A DNA stretch of 64,000 nt, from NCBI GenBank assembly GCA_009760855.2, contig WPIO01000052.1, positions 925,001-989,000 on the forward strand. The letters are read 5' to 3'. Below, piece by piece: positions 1-31,706 of this stretch (position 1 is the stretch's first letter; every line of letters starts with the position of its first letter). Made by a program: the position numbers and the translations under genes. The notes under the pieces were generated by a model that did not search any database, was not told the origin of the DNA, and saw nothing but the letters and a program-made list of their open reading frames with translations. Source of the stretch: Cristatella mucedo. Taxonomy: Eukaryota > Bryozoa > Phylactolaemata > Cristatellidae.

Positions 1-807
1 CTGTCTCGTTTAGCACGCCGAGGTTTCACTGCGGTACCGCTGGCGCGGGTCTCGCGAGGCTTCATTTTCCTATTTTCCATTATTATCCATATATTGCCCA
101 TTTCTTCTACCTTGTTTAGGCGGCGCGAGCAATGTCCGAACGCGTGTGCTGGCGATAAGCAGCGGGCGTCTCGTCGCCGCCGTCGCGAGCTGCTTCGTCC
201 AGTGAAGCTCGAGCTGCTTCAAGGGACTCGGCAGGGACGTGCACAGCGGGTTCTCGCATGCTCGCACGCGGCTTCCAGATGTAGTCTATACTTTGAGGGG
301 CAACGCGGCTCCGGAAGCGGCAGCGCGGGACGGAGAGAAGAAGTGCTGCCCAGCGGGTTAGGAAGATGGCCGCATTCTCTTCCGGCTTTGCCTCTACAGT
401 CGCTCAAGCCATGGCGTGACGCAGTCTTGCGACTTCCGGTCAAGTCGGAGGCGCCGAGTCCACCATGGGGGAGGGGCTGCGTCACTTAGCCGCCCGGCGA
501 CCCGGCCACATTGTCGCACCAAGCGAGCAAAGCGGAACGTGCGCACTCGAGGGAGCTCCAGCAACGATTTCCGGTGGCCCATGCCCAGCTGAAGGGCGAG
601 CTCGAGACAAACTTCGGGAAAGCGGACGCTACGAAATGACCGGGCCCACTCCGTTGAGATGGCTCGCCAGTGAAGTGCAGCTCGCCTGGACGCAGAGAAC
701 GAACAGACAAAGCCGCTGCCGAAATCGAGAGCTCTGCCGGCTTTCACCTTTCCCTCAAGAAGCTCGCACGAGTTTCGCGAGCGGTGTGGCAACCCCCGCA
801 AAAATCT

Positions 808-832
808 GTCTCTCTCTCTCTCTCTCTCTCTC
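808..832 (+). repeat. (CT)n microsatellite
   Basis: About 12 CT units. Confidence 0.9.
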
Positions 833-977
833 GAACCTCTCTTTAGCAGAAGTTTAAATTATCAATAGGCACTTGACTACAAACCCTTGACTAATTCCGC
901 CTTCTCAATTCTATGGCAACAGTCAGTGGGGATGCTCTAATTGAGCTCCAGCGGAAAATCGTCAGTGGCTACCGGCC

Positions 978-1049
978 GCAGAGATGGTGAAGCAAGCGGA
1001 AGTCGCAGAGATGGTGAAGCAAGCGGAAGTCGCAGAGATGGTGAAAGTC
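978..1049 (+). repeat. 27-bp tandem repeat, 2.7 copies
   Basis: The unit GCAGAGATGGTGAAGCAAGC plus GGAAGTC occurs twice exactly (978-1004, 1005-1031) and then in part. In one frame it reads AEMVKQAEV repeats. Whether it is coding is unknown. Confidence 0.85.
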
Positions 1050-2029
1050 GTGATGAAGGCGGCGAAGGATGGCGAAGTCGCGAAAGCGGCAAGCGCTCCC
1101 GTTCTTCCCGCCTTGGCCGGACGTAGAGCGGCGGCTCCGGCTCGGGAGCTGGAGCCGCCGGCCCCGCCCGATCAGCAGTTCGCCTCCTTGCCTTTTCTTG
1201 CTGCGCTGATGGCAGCGGCGCTTAGCGTCCGATCTCGACCCTTGTCTTTGCTACGAGCGGCGTCGTAGTAAACCAGCGTCGGTACGCCCGCTTTGCCTTC
1301 GGTGCGAGGCGCTTCGGTGCGAGGCGGCGGTGGCGGAGGCGTCGTTGTCGGAAGCTTCGTGCTCGCAGCTCTCCTGAGCGGCACCGCCGCCGCAGGCTCG
1401 GCGGAGCTGCCGGGCACCGAAGTAGCAGCGACGGCGGCGGTGGAAGCGGCCTTCGCACGGTGCAGGTGGCGGTGGTGCGCGGCCGGTCTTGCACCGTCGC
1501 GCTCCGAGCGGGTCCTGGCCACTCGTCGTCTGCTCTCACGTGCCGGGCTACAACGCGTTCGGCTGTTTTTTCAGTTGTTGTCCTCTGCGGTGACTGAGCG
1601 TGCAGACGGCAAAGCCCTTTCAGTGACGAAATGGGATAGAGAAAACGAGAGTAACCGCGAGAAGCAGACAGAAACTCTGCACTACAGCCAGCACCAGAGG
1701 CGCCACCGCCTCTGACCACCCCTGACCGATCTTCGTGAATGCTTTATACCAGGTGATACAGCGTTGTCTACACTTTCACCGGCTACGGTGCACCGCTCGT
1801 TAAGGAGAGGCGGACCTAGAGTACGATCCAGGTCAGGCACCGACCGGACCGGACTGCTGAATGAGTCATCTCTCGTCATCCCGCGAGTTGCACCCGCAGC
1901 ACGCACGACAGAGCAGCATTCGCGGCAGAGCGAGCTCCAGTGCCTCGCCCAACGCAACGGCTGAGCGCAGGAGGTGCGTTGAAATTCGGACTCCGGATCT
2001 CCGGACTGGCGCCGTCGATGGAAAACGAG

Positions 2030-2032
<3 letters not shown>

Positions 2033-2101
<69 letters not shown>
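2033..2101 (+). repeat. (GA)n microsatellite
   Basis: About 34 GA units, near-perfect. Confidence 0.95.
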
Positions 2102-2104
<3 letters not shown>

Positions 2105-2399
2105 CCCGTCGCTCGATGCTGTAGTAGGCTCGAAGAGCTAGTGCCTCTGCCGGCGTGTCGCTCGCTTCGCAGCCAGCGCGCCGTTTCCGGCTTATACGCC
2201 CGGCCGTCAGAACGCGAGCGAGCCGACTGGGCGGTCTCTCAAGCGCCAACTAGTCCGTCGGCGGTTTAAATTTGAGTCGCCGTGACTTGCGTCTTTTTTT
2301 TCGGAGGTTGAGGGTTCGACACCCGACGACGATGCAGTTGGTTGCTCTTTCTCTCTAGCACTACTAAATGCATCTGTCAAAAATTATATGCATATATAA

Positions 2400-2540
2400 T
2401 TTATATAGTTAATTTGTGTAGCGCCCAAGAGAACCTAATAGCAATAGCAATTCTAAGAAACCTGATAAAGCGCCCTCAAAGAACTCAATCTATTTATAGG
2501 CGCTTTACATTTGCTGCATAGTAAACACGATTGAATGATG
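2400..2540 (-). mobile_element. LINE-A 3' tail fragment
   Basis: Contains the reverse complement of the LINE-A end (AAGCGCCCTCAAAGAACTCAATC ... AGGCGCTTTAC on +), abutting a SINE-A copy. Confidence 0.7.
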
Positions 2541-2645
2541 AGTCTCTATTCAGGCGCTTCACATATGTCTCGGGGCTCGAGCCCACGACCTCAGCCAGAC
2601 CTCGGTCGGGGCGAGCACCTTGACCGTTGGACCAAACCATTTCAG
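2541..2645 (-). mobile_element. SINE-A copy (tRNA-headed)
   Basis: On the minus strand it reads TTTGGTCCAACGGTCAAGG (box A-like), then GGTCGTGGGCTCGAGCC (box B-like), then the GAAGCGCCTGAATAGAGA tail. Confidence 0.8.
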
Positions 2646-2725
2646 GACTTAACTAATCCGGCTGAGGGTTTAGCTACGCATGGGCGTACTTTTTCCAGCT
2701 CCTTTCGTCGCGAGAAGCAATAGAC

Positions 2726-2767
2726 AACGAGGCGGCGCGCCGATGCCACTCGGCGCGCCGCCTCGTT
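2726..2767. repeat. Perfect 18-bp inverted repeat, 6-nt loop
   Basis: Arms 2726-2743 and 2750-2767, loop TGCCAC. The arm is almost all G+C (AACGAGGCGGCGCGCCGA). It begins 38 bp after the LRRC73 stop on the minus strand, so it may be in the 3' UTR. Confidence 0.9.
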
Positions 2768-2804
2768 CCGTCCCTAGTCGAGTGCCGTCGTCCTCGCGTT
2801 CGCG

Positions 2805-2999
2805 CTAGCGCGCCCCTTGCCTCTCCTCGTCCGACGACGACTGGTCGGACTGACTGTCTCCTAGGCTGACCCGGATGCTCGATTTGGTGCACTCGCTGAA
2901 GTCGTTTCCCTCCAGCAGGATGTAGGCCAGGCTGCACGGGAAGTGCTGCACCATATACACGAACAGCTGCAACGAGATGGCAGCCTCCTCCTCGCCTCG
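2805..2999 (-). CDS. LRRC73: LRRC73 exon 4 (stop codon)
   Basis: The acceptor is CGCTACAG, phase 0. It encodes 64 residues: GEEEAAISLQLFVYMVQHF, then the last LRR AYILLEGNDFSE, then a polar tail ending QGAR and TAG. The VQHFP..L..ILLEGN pattern corresponds to VENYPTALRSLVLAEN of the vertebrate protein. Confidence 0.88.
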   Translation of the reverse strand, partial: RGEEEAAISLQLFVYMVQHFPCSLAYILLEGNDFSECTKSSIRVSLGDSQSDQSSSDEERQGAR

Positions 3000-3223
3000 C
3001 TGTAGCGAATCCCAGCGTGCGCGGAAACGGCCAGCTTACCGGCGAGCCGGCTTCCGGTCGAGCGCAGCCCGCTCGCTTCGCAATTTTGCCGGCGTTTAGC
3101 TAACGGTAAAGACCTGGAGGAAACGCTCTACGCTGCGAGCCGACCCGCCGTCACCATTCTTATCCTATTGATCGCGAGAGCCTCCCTCTCGGCGAGGCGC
3201 TCAAAAGGCTCAGGAGAGAGAGA

Positions 3224-3297
<74 letters not shown>

Positions 3298-4889
3298 CTA
3301 GCCGATTGCCTGCGCTCGAGAGTTGGGCGGTGGGAGGGGCGAGAGTGGAGGACAAACCAGATGCCAGCGAGCGCTCTCAGCTCCAAGCGGCCCTGAAGCA
3401 GTAGGTAGTCTGTAGCTGCCCGGAACCAGCCGTAGCGTGGCGTTGGACCGAGGCGGGAGCTGACGTCGAGATGCCGACGAGCTTGGCGACGGTAATCGGA
3501 GAAGCGATGCACCGTAGTGGAGGTCCTAGGGCGGGGCTCGCGAGTTAAAAACTTCCGAACGACTGAAGTAAAGGTCGAATAGGCGAGACCTGACGCCACC
3601 CAGTGGCTCTCTCCTCTCAGCAGAGCCGGGGAAGCCCGAGTCGCCGCCCCCGTCCAGCACGGCGTGCAAATTCTCTTCTTCTCTGCTCTCCACCGACTGC
3701 AAGGCAAACGGGAACTTGCCGGCCGCCAGCCCGGCAGCGGCCGCCTACGGCCCGCTGAGGCCGCCGCCTCTTACCGGCCCGCTAACGCTGCCCGCTAACG
3801 CTGCCTCGTGTAGTATAGAAGGCGACCTTTCTACTATTGATGCTGTGCCCATAGCAGAGACCTTAACATGGTAGCTTCGGGCTGTAAACGGTAAAAAGCA
3901 AAACCCTAAACATCAAAACTCTATAAACATCAAATCCATTAACAGGAATTCCAAAAAGCACCCAAACCCTAAATCTAAAACCCGAGCGAGAAAATATCCC
4001 CAACCACGTTCTTACTAATAAATATACACGCATTTAAATAGTATGTACGTATGCGCCTACAAAATAATAAGAATCTACTTAATATTGAGACGGGCATAGT
4101 GGCCTTAGAAAAGGGCGAATGGTGAGATCCTAGGGCACCTTGCTGAAGACGAATACCCCCGATCAAACCTACTTACTAGCCCTCACAGCGATACTTGCAA
4201 AAGTTCCGGATTTCCATGATCAGGTGAATCTAGAAAGACACTGGCTCAACGCAAGAGGCCAACTAGGACGCTGTTGTCAGTGGCGCTCCGTCCGGCAGCC
4301 AATGGCTGTCTATTCGGTCCCCGAGCCAACATTTCACGGCCATTACGTACAGCGGGAGTCGGGAAAGCATTACAAATCTGCAAGGCCGCTTCTGGCGCCC
4401 CGCCCTAAAAGACGTGAGCGCCGTACCGCTATCATTCAGCTGCTCAGCGCTAGAGAGCAGACACTGTGTGTGCTTGCTCTCTAGCGGCGAGCTGCCTGGC
4501 GGTCATTCTAGGTCGATCCTCGTAAAAACTGGTCGCCCTCTTAAGGAGATACGCATCGTGTAGATGCTCGAGCCAAAATCCGCTGCAGGTTTGGTATTTT
4601 CACCTTAAAATGCGGAGCATTTCTCTAATAAAAATAAATAAAGTTTAATTGATTTAGCAGTCTAATTTGTATAGCGGCAGAGGAGCCTTAACGCTATCGA
4701 AATCGCTTCCAGTTGGCATTACAAAGAACCGCCAACGGCAGGATTCAAACCGACGACCTCGAGCGTAAAGAGCGACTACAGGCACCGAATATAGCGAGTG
4801 TGCAGTCGCCGAATAAGCGAGTCGAGAATAGTTCACACTTACCATTGCCCAGCTTTAGCGCGCGGCCTGCTGCCTCGGCTCTCGGTGGG

Positions 4890-4934
<45 letters not shown>

Positions 4935-4947
4935 TCTCTCTCTCTCC

Positions 4948-4983
<36 letters not shown>

Positions 4984-7900
4984 CCTATCTCTCTCTTTCT
5001 CTCTCACACTGTCGAAATTAGCGTGCAAGACGACGTCATAGCTCGCTCTCTCGAGCTCAAGTCTTCGAGCCTCACCCTTCCGACGCTGTCCGTCAAGCCG
5101 CACGATTCGACGTCGAGTCTTTGCAGCGATTTGTGGCCCGCAATGGCCGTGACGAGCATCTTGCCGGCTGCTTCGCCAATGTCGTTGAAGTCGATCTGCA
5201 AGTTGGTCAGGTTGCTGCTGGCCGACACGGCCACGGAGAACTTCTCCCACGCCCGAGGCGTAATCTTGGGGTTGGCGCTAAGGATGAGTTCGCAGAGACC
5301 TGCGGAGCCGCAAAGCGTCGTCGTCGCTCCGTGGCGGGCCGATTTCCACGCGCCTCGACTAGGCGGAGGCACGAAACGAGCAGCGGCAACGCATGCGCAT
5401 CAGGCCCGGTTGCTAACCTGGATGCTTGTCTCTCGGCGGAAGCAGGTTGCACACCTGTTTCAATCCCGAGTCGTCCATGTCGGTACCTCCGAGGTCGATA
5501 TTCACGATTCTCGGATGGTCTTTGAGAGCGGTCACAATTGCCGACACTCCTTCGGGGCCCATCTCATTTCCATGGAGACTGGGCGGCAGACGCGCGAGGC
5601 TGCACTGCACGCGGCGCTTCGACGGGCTCGCACATTTGGCAGCAGCGCATTTGAGCTCGGGCTCAAAGGGCTCGTCCGGTTGGCGTGAAGAGCGAAGCGA
5701 GAGTGAGCGGAAGGCATGCAAACTTCGGCGCAGCGAAGCCCGCCTCGCCAAGGTTCGGTCTACGTGGATTCTTTCTGGTGGTAAAATATGCATCAACTCA
5801 ACTATACTATTTTTCACGCCGCGATGAGAAGACAATTTGCGGCATCTCAAGGAACTATCCAATAGAGCGGCCGGAAAGAGAAAAATGAGAAAGCGGCGTG
5901 ATTCCGAGATGGCCCAGGAGGGCTCGTTCTCGATCTTCACGACCAAGGTCGCGGGTTTGAATCCTGCAGTGGGCGATTCTTTATTGCCAGCTGCAAATGG
6001 CGGCGATACCCGTTACGGCTCTCATGCGGCTGTACAATTTAGGTTTTTAAATCAGCTAATATTTTTTAATTCGACCGTTCGCAATCCAATTGAAAAATAC
6101 CTCTTGGTACTTTTCAAGGAGAGACCGGACAAAGCGTGCTAAGCAAGCGATATTCCGCTTTCACGGTACTAGGTCTATGTACGAGTGTCAAAGACGGATA
6201 CCGATAGCATACGATGACTGCGGAAATTCGTCCAAATTAGCTTTTAGGTAAACCAAAAAAAGAACTGACATTGCCATCGGTAAGAAATTTACGCAGAAGC
6301 CGACGTTTAAACTGTTCAAACGGGGCCAAGGAGCGAAATTGCAACATTTCTATTGGAGTTCGGGTGGCTTGAAGTTTCCAAAACCCGTGATCTTCAACAC
6401 AATGGTCCAACACTGCATTGGATAGCAACGCACTGTGAGCTTTGGGTAAAATGAATTTAGCTCGAGTAGCTGTCTAGTATAAGTGATAAGCTGTACGGTA
6501 GCAGCATTGTATGGCTGGGGTACTAGTACTGCCTTTTTGTTTGTGCGCTTGATCTCGGCGTAGCTGGTTGGCCCAGCGGTTAAGGTGCTCGCTCAAGGTC
6601 TGAGGTCGTGGGCTCGAGCCCCATGGCATATGTGAAGCGCCCGTATAGAGATTAAATTCTCTTAGTCTGTTATACAAATGAATTATATATATTTATTTAG
6701 TTGCAATTAAAAGTAGGACTTTAAAGGCACTGCAAAGACTGCCTCGACAAAAATAGTAATTGATGATCTAGTGTTGGCGAGACAGCGGGAAGAAGTTTCC
6801 ACTGCACACAACGTGCCTGATTGGCCTTGATTTGTAGAGTGCCATGCCGTTGAAATCAAAGTCTTAATTTGATTTAGGGACAGCAGAGTCAGCGTGCACC
6901 GATTAAACGAAGCGGACCTGATGCGATTTTACTTAGTAACGGTGGCTGGTTGCTTTGGGTCCGTCCAGCGCTCTTCTACGAGCCTGATTAGATGCGCATG
7001 TTGCCAAAGCAGCCTTACTGCTGCATGCTCGAGGCGTAGGCAAATCGCACGCATCCTCAAACTGGCACCCTGCTGGCTACAGTTTTGCCGGTTGCCTGTT
7101 TAGTAGCACGTTAAATGCGAATGCAGGTCGTGTGTTTCAGGGGCTCTCCCTGCCACTGTTTCTGTATTTAATACACATTTAGTGGCTGAACGCTGTATCT
7201 ACATCCCACTCATCACGTCAGCTAAACTTTTTGCAAGCGGTGGCGTCCGGATTTCGCCGGGCGAAATACTTGGCCTCCAATTCTCACAGCTTGTCACGGC
7301 GCTCCCTCGACACTCCACTCTGGCGCCGTCTCATGGCCGACCTTTTGGTCAGCTCAGCTTTCCGTCCATCCACCGCCTCCATCTCATAACTCCGCGGTTC
7401 TGTGTGAACTCCGACAGCTGTTCTCCTGTCGACTTGACTAGGCAACTAATCCCTCCCCGGCTGCTACCTCGTAGACTCTATTTAAAGCTGACCAGGCAAC
7501 TCCCACCCCTCCCCCGTCGGCTACCCCGTAGCTCTATTTAAACCGCCTTCCACCCGATTTACTAGTAAGCACTCTAGGGCCATGCGCTATCGGTCTCTTA
7601 GGCTATGCTCAACTTCCGGGGAGGGGGCCACATCATTCGCTCGCATAACTTTAGGTATTAGTCGTGCTTGGCTGAGCCGGAAACTTCAGTCGCACGCGAA
7701 AACTAGGCCATCCCTCTGGCGCAGGTCCTGAACTCATATTCCCATTTTTCATCCAATCTATTACCATTCCGCGCAATTGATACCTATGAGCGCGCGCGCG
7801 TTAAAAACGAATCGGACATGATGCCAGTGCACTTTACGAACATTCTTTCGTCGACGTTTGAGAGGTGATTAAACTCGTTTGAATTACTAGAAAATTCTAT

Positions 7901-8411
7901 GTAAAAAATTACCCAAGCATGAGCTAATAAATGAGAATGCATGAGTCAAGCTGACTTGAATGTGCTGAGAGCATTCGCGAACTGCTGAAGCAGCCACTTT
8001 CAGCTTAACCGAACGGTCCGCGAACAGCAGGCGTCACCTTAAAAATTGAACAAAAATGCCTAAAAGCTCCAAATATTGTGCGGGTTTCGTAGAAAAGTAT
8101 ACTCGATTTGTGCCCACTCAATGGTGAACATGGGCTCAACATACTCACTGGAGCGCCAGTAGCCGCCGGTTGCTGGTCAGGGCTGCTGCCAGCACGTTAA
8201 TTCGCTCTCTGCAGTTGATATTGCAAAGATTAAGATTGAGGTACTCAAGAGATTTGCAGTGGCCAATAGCTGTCATTAGGCGACGAAAACTCTTCGAGCC
8301 GATGCCACATTCTCTAAGGGTTAGCGATTTGACCGAATCCGCTTCCAGTTCTCCACAGCAGGCTTTCACCTCTTGCGAGTCTAAGGTTTTTCCGATAAAT
8401 TGAAGTGTCAT
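2805..8411 (-). CDS. LRRC73: LRRC73-like leucine-rich repeat protein gene (4 exons, complete)
   Basis: Spliced gene read leftwards; exons 8149-8411, 5418-5578, 5076-5299 and 2805-2999. Together they give 843 nt, about 280 residues plus stop (human LRRC73 is about 316). Intron phases are 2, 1 and 0, and each join restores a leucine-rich-repeat frame. The protein is a run of ribonuclease-inhibitor-type LRRs. Signature stretches are LNLNLCNIN (exon 1), LHGNEMGPEG and VCNLLPPRDK (exon 2), ELILSANPKITPRAW and LQRLDVESCGLTD (exon 3), and AYILLEGNDFSE (exon 4). Order and spacing follow LRRC73, including the LLPP and LSANPxITPxxW blocks. There is no signal peptide or membrane segment, so it is probably cytosolic. 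The family has no established biochemical role. The C-terminus is short and acidic/serine-rich (SDQSSSDEER). It is divergent to the GPR137-like gene. The similarity judgement is from memory of the family, not a search. Confidence 0.9.
3214..3294 (+). repeat. (GA)n microsatellite in LRRC73 intron 3
   Basis: About 40 GA units; reads as (CU)n in the LRRC73 transcript. Confidence 0.95.
4650..4785 (-). mobile_element. SINE-B copy
   Basis: Degenerate copy of the family GTATAGCG-CAGA-GAGCCTTAACG-CTATC ... CGGCAGGATTCAAACCGACGACCTCG (as read on +). The box B-like GGTCGTCGGTTTGAATCC lies on the minus strand. Confidence 0.75.
4892..5005 (+). repeat. (CT)n microsatellite in LRRC73 intron 3
   Basis: Interrupted CT array; reads as (GA)n in the LRRC73 transcript, opposite in polarity to the array at 3214-3294 in the same intron. 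Confidence 0.95.
5076..5299 (-). CDS. LRRC73: LRRC73 exon 3
   Basis: The acceptor CTCCGCAG is followed by GT CTC, which completes a Gly codon. It encodes ELILSANPKITPRAWEKF and two further LRRs ending GLTDSVGR. The donor is AGG|GTGAGG in phase 0. The reading frame continues into the intron without real similarity, so the donor rather than the open frame decides the end. Confidence 0.88.
5418..5578 (-). CDS. LRRC73: LRRC73 exon 2
   Basis: The acceptor GCCCAG is followed by T CTC CAT GGA, which completes the split codon from exon 1 and gives the LRRC73-typical LHG motif. It encodes one LRR (IVNIDLGGTDM) and the LLPP linker. The donor is CCAG|GTTAGC, leaving phase 1. A 118-bp intron follows. 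Confidence 0.9.
5905..6068 (+). mobile_element. SINE-B copy in LRRC73 intron 1
   Basis: TGGCCCAGGAGGGCTCG (box A-like), GGTCGCGGGTTTGAATCCTG (box B-like), body GTGGGCGATTCTTTATTGCC, and end AAATCAGCTAATATTTTTT. Confidence 0.8.
6556..6705 (+). mobile_element. SINE-A copy in LRRC73 intron 1
   Basis: TAGCTGGTTGGCCCAGCGGT head, GGTCGTGGGCTCGAGCC box B-like motif, and LINE-type tail GAAGCGCCCGTATAGAGATT...TTCTCT, ending AATGAATTATATATA. Confidence 0.85.
8149..8411 (-). CDS. LRRC73: LRRC73 exon 1 (start codon)
   Basis: Begins with ATG at 8411-8409 (MTLQFIGKTL) and encodes 87 residues plus two bases of the next codon. The donor on the minus strand is CA|GTGAGT. It carries the N-terminal cap and first LRRs (VKSLTLREC, LEYLNLNLC). 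The start fits the family N-terminus; I saw no nearer in-frame ATG. Confidence 0.9.
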
Positions 8412-8796
8412 TTTAAAAGCGTGCGAAATGTTGCGACTGCAGCGTTAGTTACGTGGTGGTGTTGAAACGGTTGAAAAAGTCAGCTTGCGGGCTAGGTGAG
8501 ACCCGCAAGTCAAGAGTCGGCGGTAAAGTGGCGGAAGTTTTATGACCTTGCCCTTGCTCATTGTTGGGTAGCAGTATTCCGTCCTTGCGCTGTCTACGCA
8601 TAGATTATTCAATTTTAAAGTTATTAAAATTTGTTCTATGCATGCTCATCATCTTGTATGCGAAATCTCGGTCAACCTTGAAGTTCGAGGGGGCGCGGTC
8701 TTGTAATGTAAACTACCTCGAGAGCGCTGTCGCTGAATCGGAAGCAGACTCGCCCTCGTTGCTAGCTCGCGTTACCGTATCGAGCTACATGGAACT
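8412..8796. promoter_or_regulatory. Putative bidirectional promoter of LRRC73 and GPR137 genes
   Basis: These 385 bp separate the divergent start codons of the LRRC73-like and GPR137-like genes. No coding similarity and no convincing TATA box is visible. Both 5' UTRs and transcription starts must lie here unless there are upstream non-coding exons, which the sequence alone cannot exclude. The shared-promoter role is inferred from the geometry. Confidence 0.6.
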
Positions 8797-29348
<20,552 letters not shown>

Positions 29349-30186
29349 AGTTGACATGTGAAGAACGACGACAGAATCAACCCGTGCCGAGGAGGATGGC
29401 ACTATGTAACATAAGTCAGGTCGTCGTCTGTGACCTATTGTTGCAGTCATTTATTCGATCCTACATCTAAATTATCGACTTATGTTTAATGTATTTGATC
29501 ATCAGGAGCCAAATCAGAAGTGACTAAGTTATTGCCACGATCAAGCGTGTTGATGCAGCACTGAGAAGGCCGTGCCGGCATTAGTTGCCAACTTTACGAC
29601 CTCAAATGAAAAGCGGACAAGACAAGAATGAACCATTCGTATGAATCGAGATTTAGCTAACGTGATCTATTCTTGAACACCACGTCTCTCGCGCAGTCGA
29701 AGGTGGTGGTTCAGGTATTTGCAAGTTGAAAGAATGAGCCTGAGATGCTTCTGGATCTGCAGCAGCCGCTACTGCGTGCACGACTAATTGACCAAGTCAA
29801 ACGTATCGAAATGGCCAAAGCCTTCCAATTGTTCTAGCCTCATTGTAAGCATGGTCTTACAGTGCTAGCAGCTTCCCCAAGGATCCACAAATAATTGACT
29901 GTCACCGGCTGGCTTGCCGATGTCTTTCGTGTTTGCTCTGTGTGCCATGCAATGCTGGTGTACCATTGGAGTAGCTGTTTGCAGTGTATTCTGCTGCTGC
30001 TGTGCACCTACTGCCTTATAAACGGTCATTAACACGGTGCTATCGGTCAAGCACTGGCTCAAGTTCACGTTTGTGTTAACTTGCCGTTTTCCGTTATCAT
30101 CTGTCATCCAACAAGGCATGTTCGTGTCAGTTACGCCTGCCAGCGCTTTGCCTTTGTCTCTTCGCATTCTTTTTCCTCGAGTGCTC

Positions 30187-30235
30187 GTGAACTTGAACTT
30201 GAACTTGAACTTGAACTTGAGTGCTCGTGAACTTG
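30187..30235 (+). repeat. (GAACTT)n short tandem repeat
   Basis: Five GAACTT units between two copies of GTGCTCGTGAACTTG. Confidence 0.9.
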
Positions 30236-30411
30236 CCGACTCAGCCTGGTGTCCCGTCACGTTGCCAGTCACGATGTACAGCTCAGACGTCCACAGCGTG
30301 ATGGGCGTGACCACATGGTGGTACCGTGCATTGTCCTAGTCTTGCAGTGCGAGTCAGCTGTCTGCCTGTTGAACCGTCGGCCGTAGCCATAGCGACTTTC
30401 GGACAGCCAAG

Positions 30412-31035
30412 TCGGGCTTCAGGCATTGTCTCGCCTCGACTTCTGTAACTCGCTGCTTGCTGGTCTTCCGGTGGTGTGTGCGTTAAGGCACTTGCAGGTT
30501 CCAAAACCCTGCAACTAGGCTTTTTTGTCGAGAGCATGGAAACTGCCACACTACACCGCTTCTCACCGATCTGCACTGGCTCCTCCATCAAGCAGTGTAT
30601 CTACTTTTAAGGTGTTATCTCTCACTTTTAGGTCACTTCATTCTATGGATCCAGCCTGCTTATCCGAACTACTTCCCTAATCAGGCTAGTCGTCATTGTA
30701 CACTCGCTTTTATCACTAAAAAGCAAATAGCTGTGCCTCAAACCAGCATGAAATCCTTTGGAGGCAGCTCCTTTAGTTCGTAGGCTCCCAAAGCCCTGAA
30801 GCTCACTCCCGACTGACGGCATGACATCCCACTACTTGGCATTTAAGAAGAAGCTGAATCCCCTCAGCATTTTGGATCCGCATGAATCGTCCTGTGCATA
30901 TGCATGCTGGCACTCTGTTATCAGTTTATCATTATGTTATCACTAACCAATTGACGTTCTTCCATTACAGCATATGTAAAGTGCCTAGAAAGAGATTTAG
31001 TTCTCCTTGAGCGCTATACGAACATCTTGTTATAG
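30412..31035 (+). mobile_element. LINE-A diverged 3' fragment
   Basis: CTCGACTTCTGTAACTCGCTGC (LDFCNSL), ACTTCATTCTATGGATCCAGCC, GGAGGCAGCTCCTTTAGTTCG, and a tail with GTAAAGTGCCTAGAAAGAGATT. Confidence 0.85.
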
Positions 31036-31706
31036 CTTATATTGCTATTATTGCGCATTAATGCATCACCACTTGATCTTCGTCAGCTTCCCACTTCTTC
31101 ACTTGACTGGTGACTTGCTTTCCTCAAAAAAGCCCAGCTGTTCTCTGCTGTTTTACTGCAACTTTCCTGGCTGCCTGCAACTAGTCTGCATTTTTTTCTT
31201 GGTTCGGAGATACTGTGGTGATTATGCTTAGCCTTGCAGTGTACAGTGTGCTGGATGGAGTGCAGAGAGCCTGATATCACCGAAAAAGAGCCTCGAAATA
31301 GCTGGTATACTTCTGCAGCATGCTGTGCTTCATTGGCACGAGAGTGTCGCGTGATGTAGCAAGCAGTTTATTTACTGAAACATTAATAATCATTTGTACG
31401 TCTACATACGGCCTTATTAAAAAGCCGCAATTAGGGAGGAGTAAGCCGCAGGCAAGTATTTCCAATCTTACTCAAAATTGACACGGCTTTTAGTGTTCGA
31501 GCGGGCTGCGAAATTGGCTTGAGCACTCAAGATTGTGAAATGATAAATTTATACGAAAGCGTTTATACTTTTTGAAGCATCTTAGTATAGGTGCATAGCA
31601 TGTATGGAACGTGGATATAAAAAGCCGTAAAGCGAAGCATAGCATGCATTGTTGTGGTAATTTGTATCTACACAAACACTAGGATTAGGTGGGTGTTATG
31701 CTAAGT

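Larger units (their letters stand above)
1..2804. other. Gene-free GC-rich left flank
   Basis: The first 2 kb is GC-rich and CpG-rich with open frames on both strands that match no family I know. It holds a 27-bp tandem repeat (978-1049), (GA)n arrays and, from about 2400, a LINE tail and a SINE. One frame around 500-640 reads coiled-coil-like but has a stop at about 640. A distal exon of a neighbouring gene cannot be excluded. Confidence 0.5.

Noticed and set aside
94-857. Overlapping open frames at the left edge
   Set aside because: GC-rich sequence has few stops in any frame; no domain, no agreement between frames and no splice pattern.
3900-3985. Telomere-like CCCTAAA motifs
   Set aside because: Only scattered single units (AACCCTAAA) without tandem array; chance in an A/C-rich stretch.
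6237-6428. 63-codon minus-strand frame in LRRC73 intron 1
   Set aside because: It looks protein-like (LLSNAVLDHCVEDHGF-type) but is short, isolated and matches no family I can name; it may be a transposon scrap.
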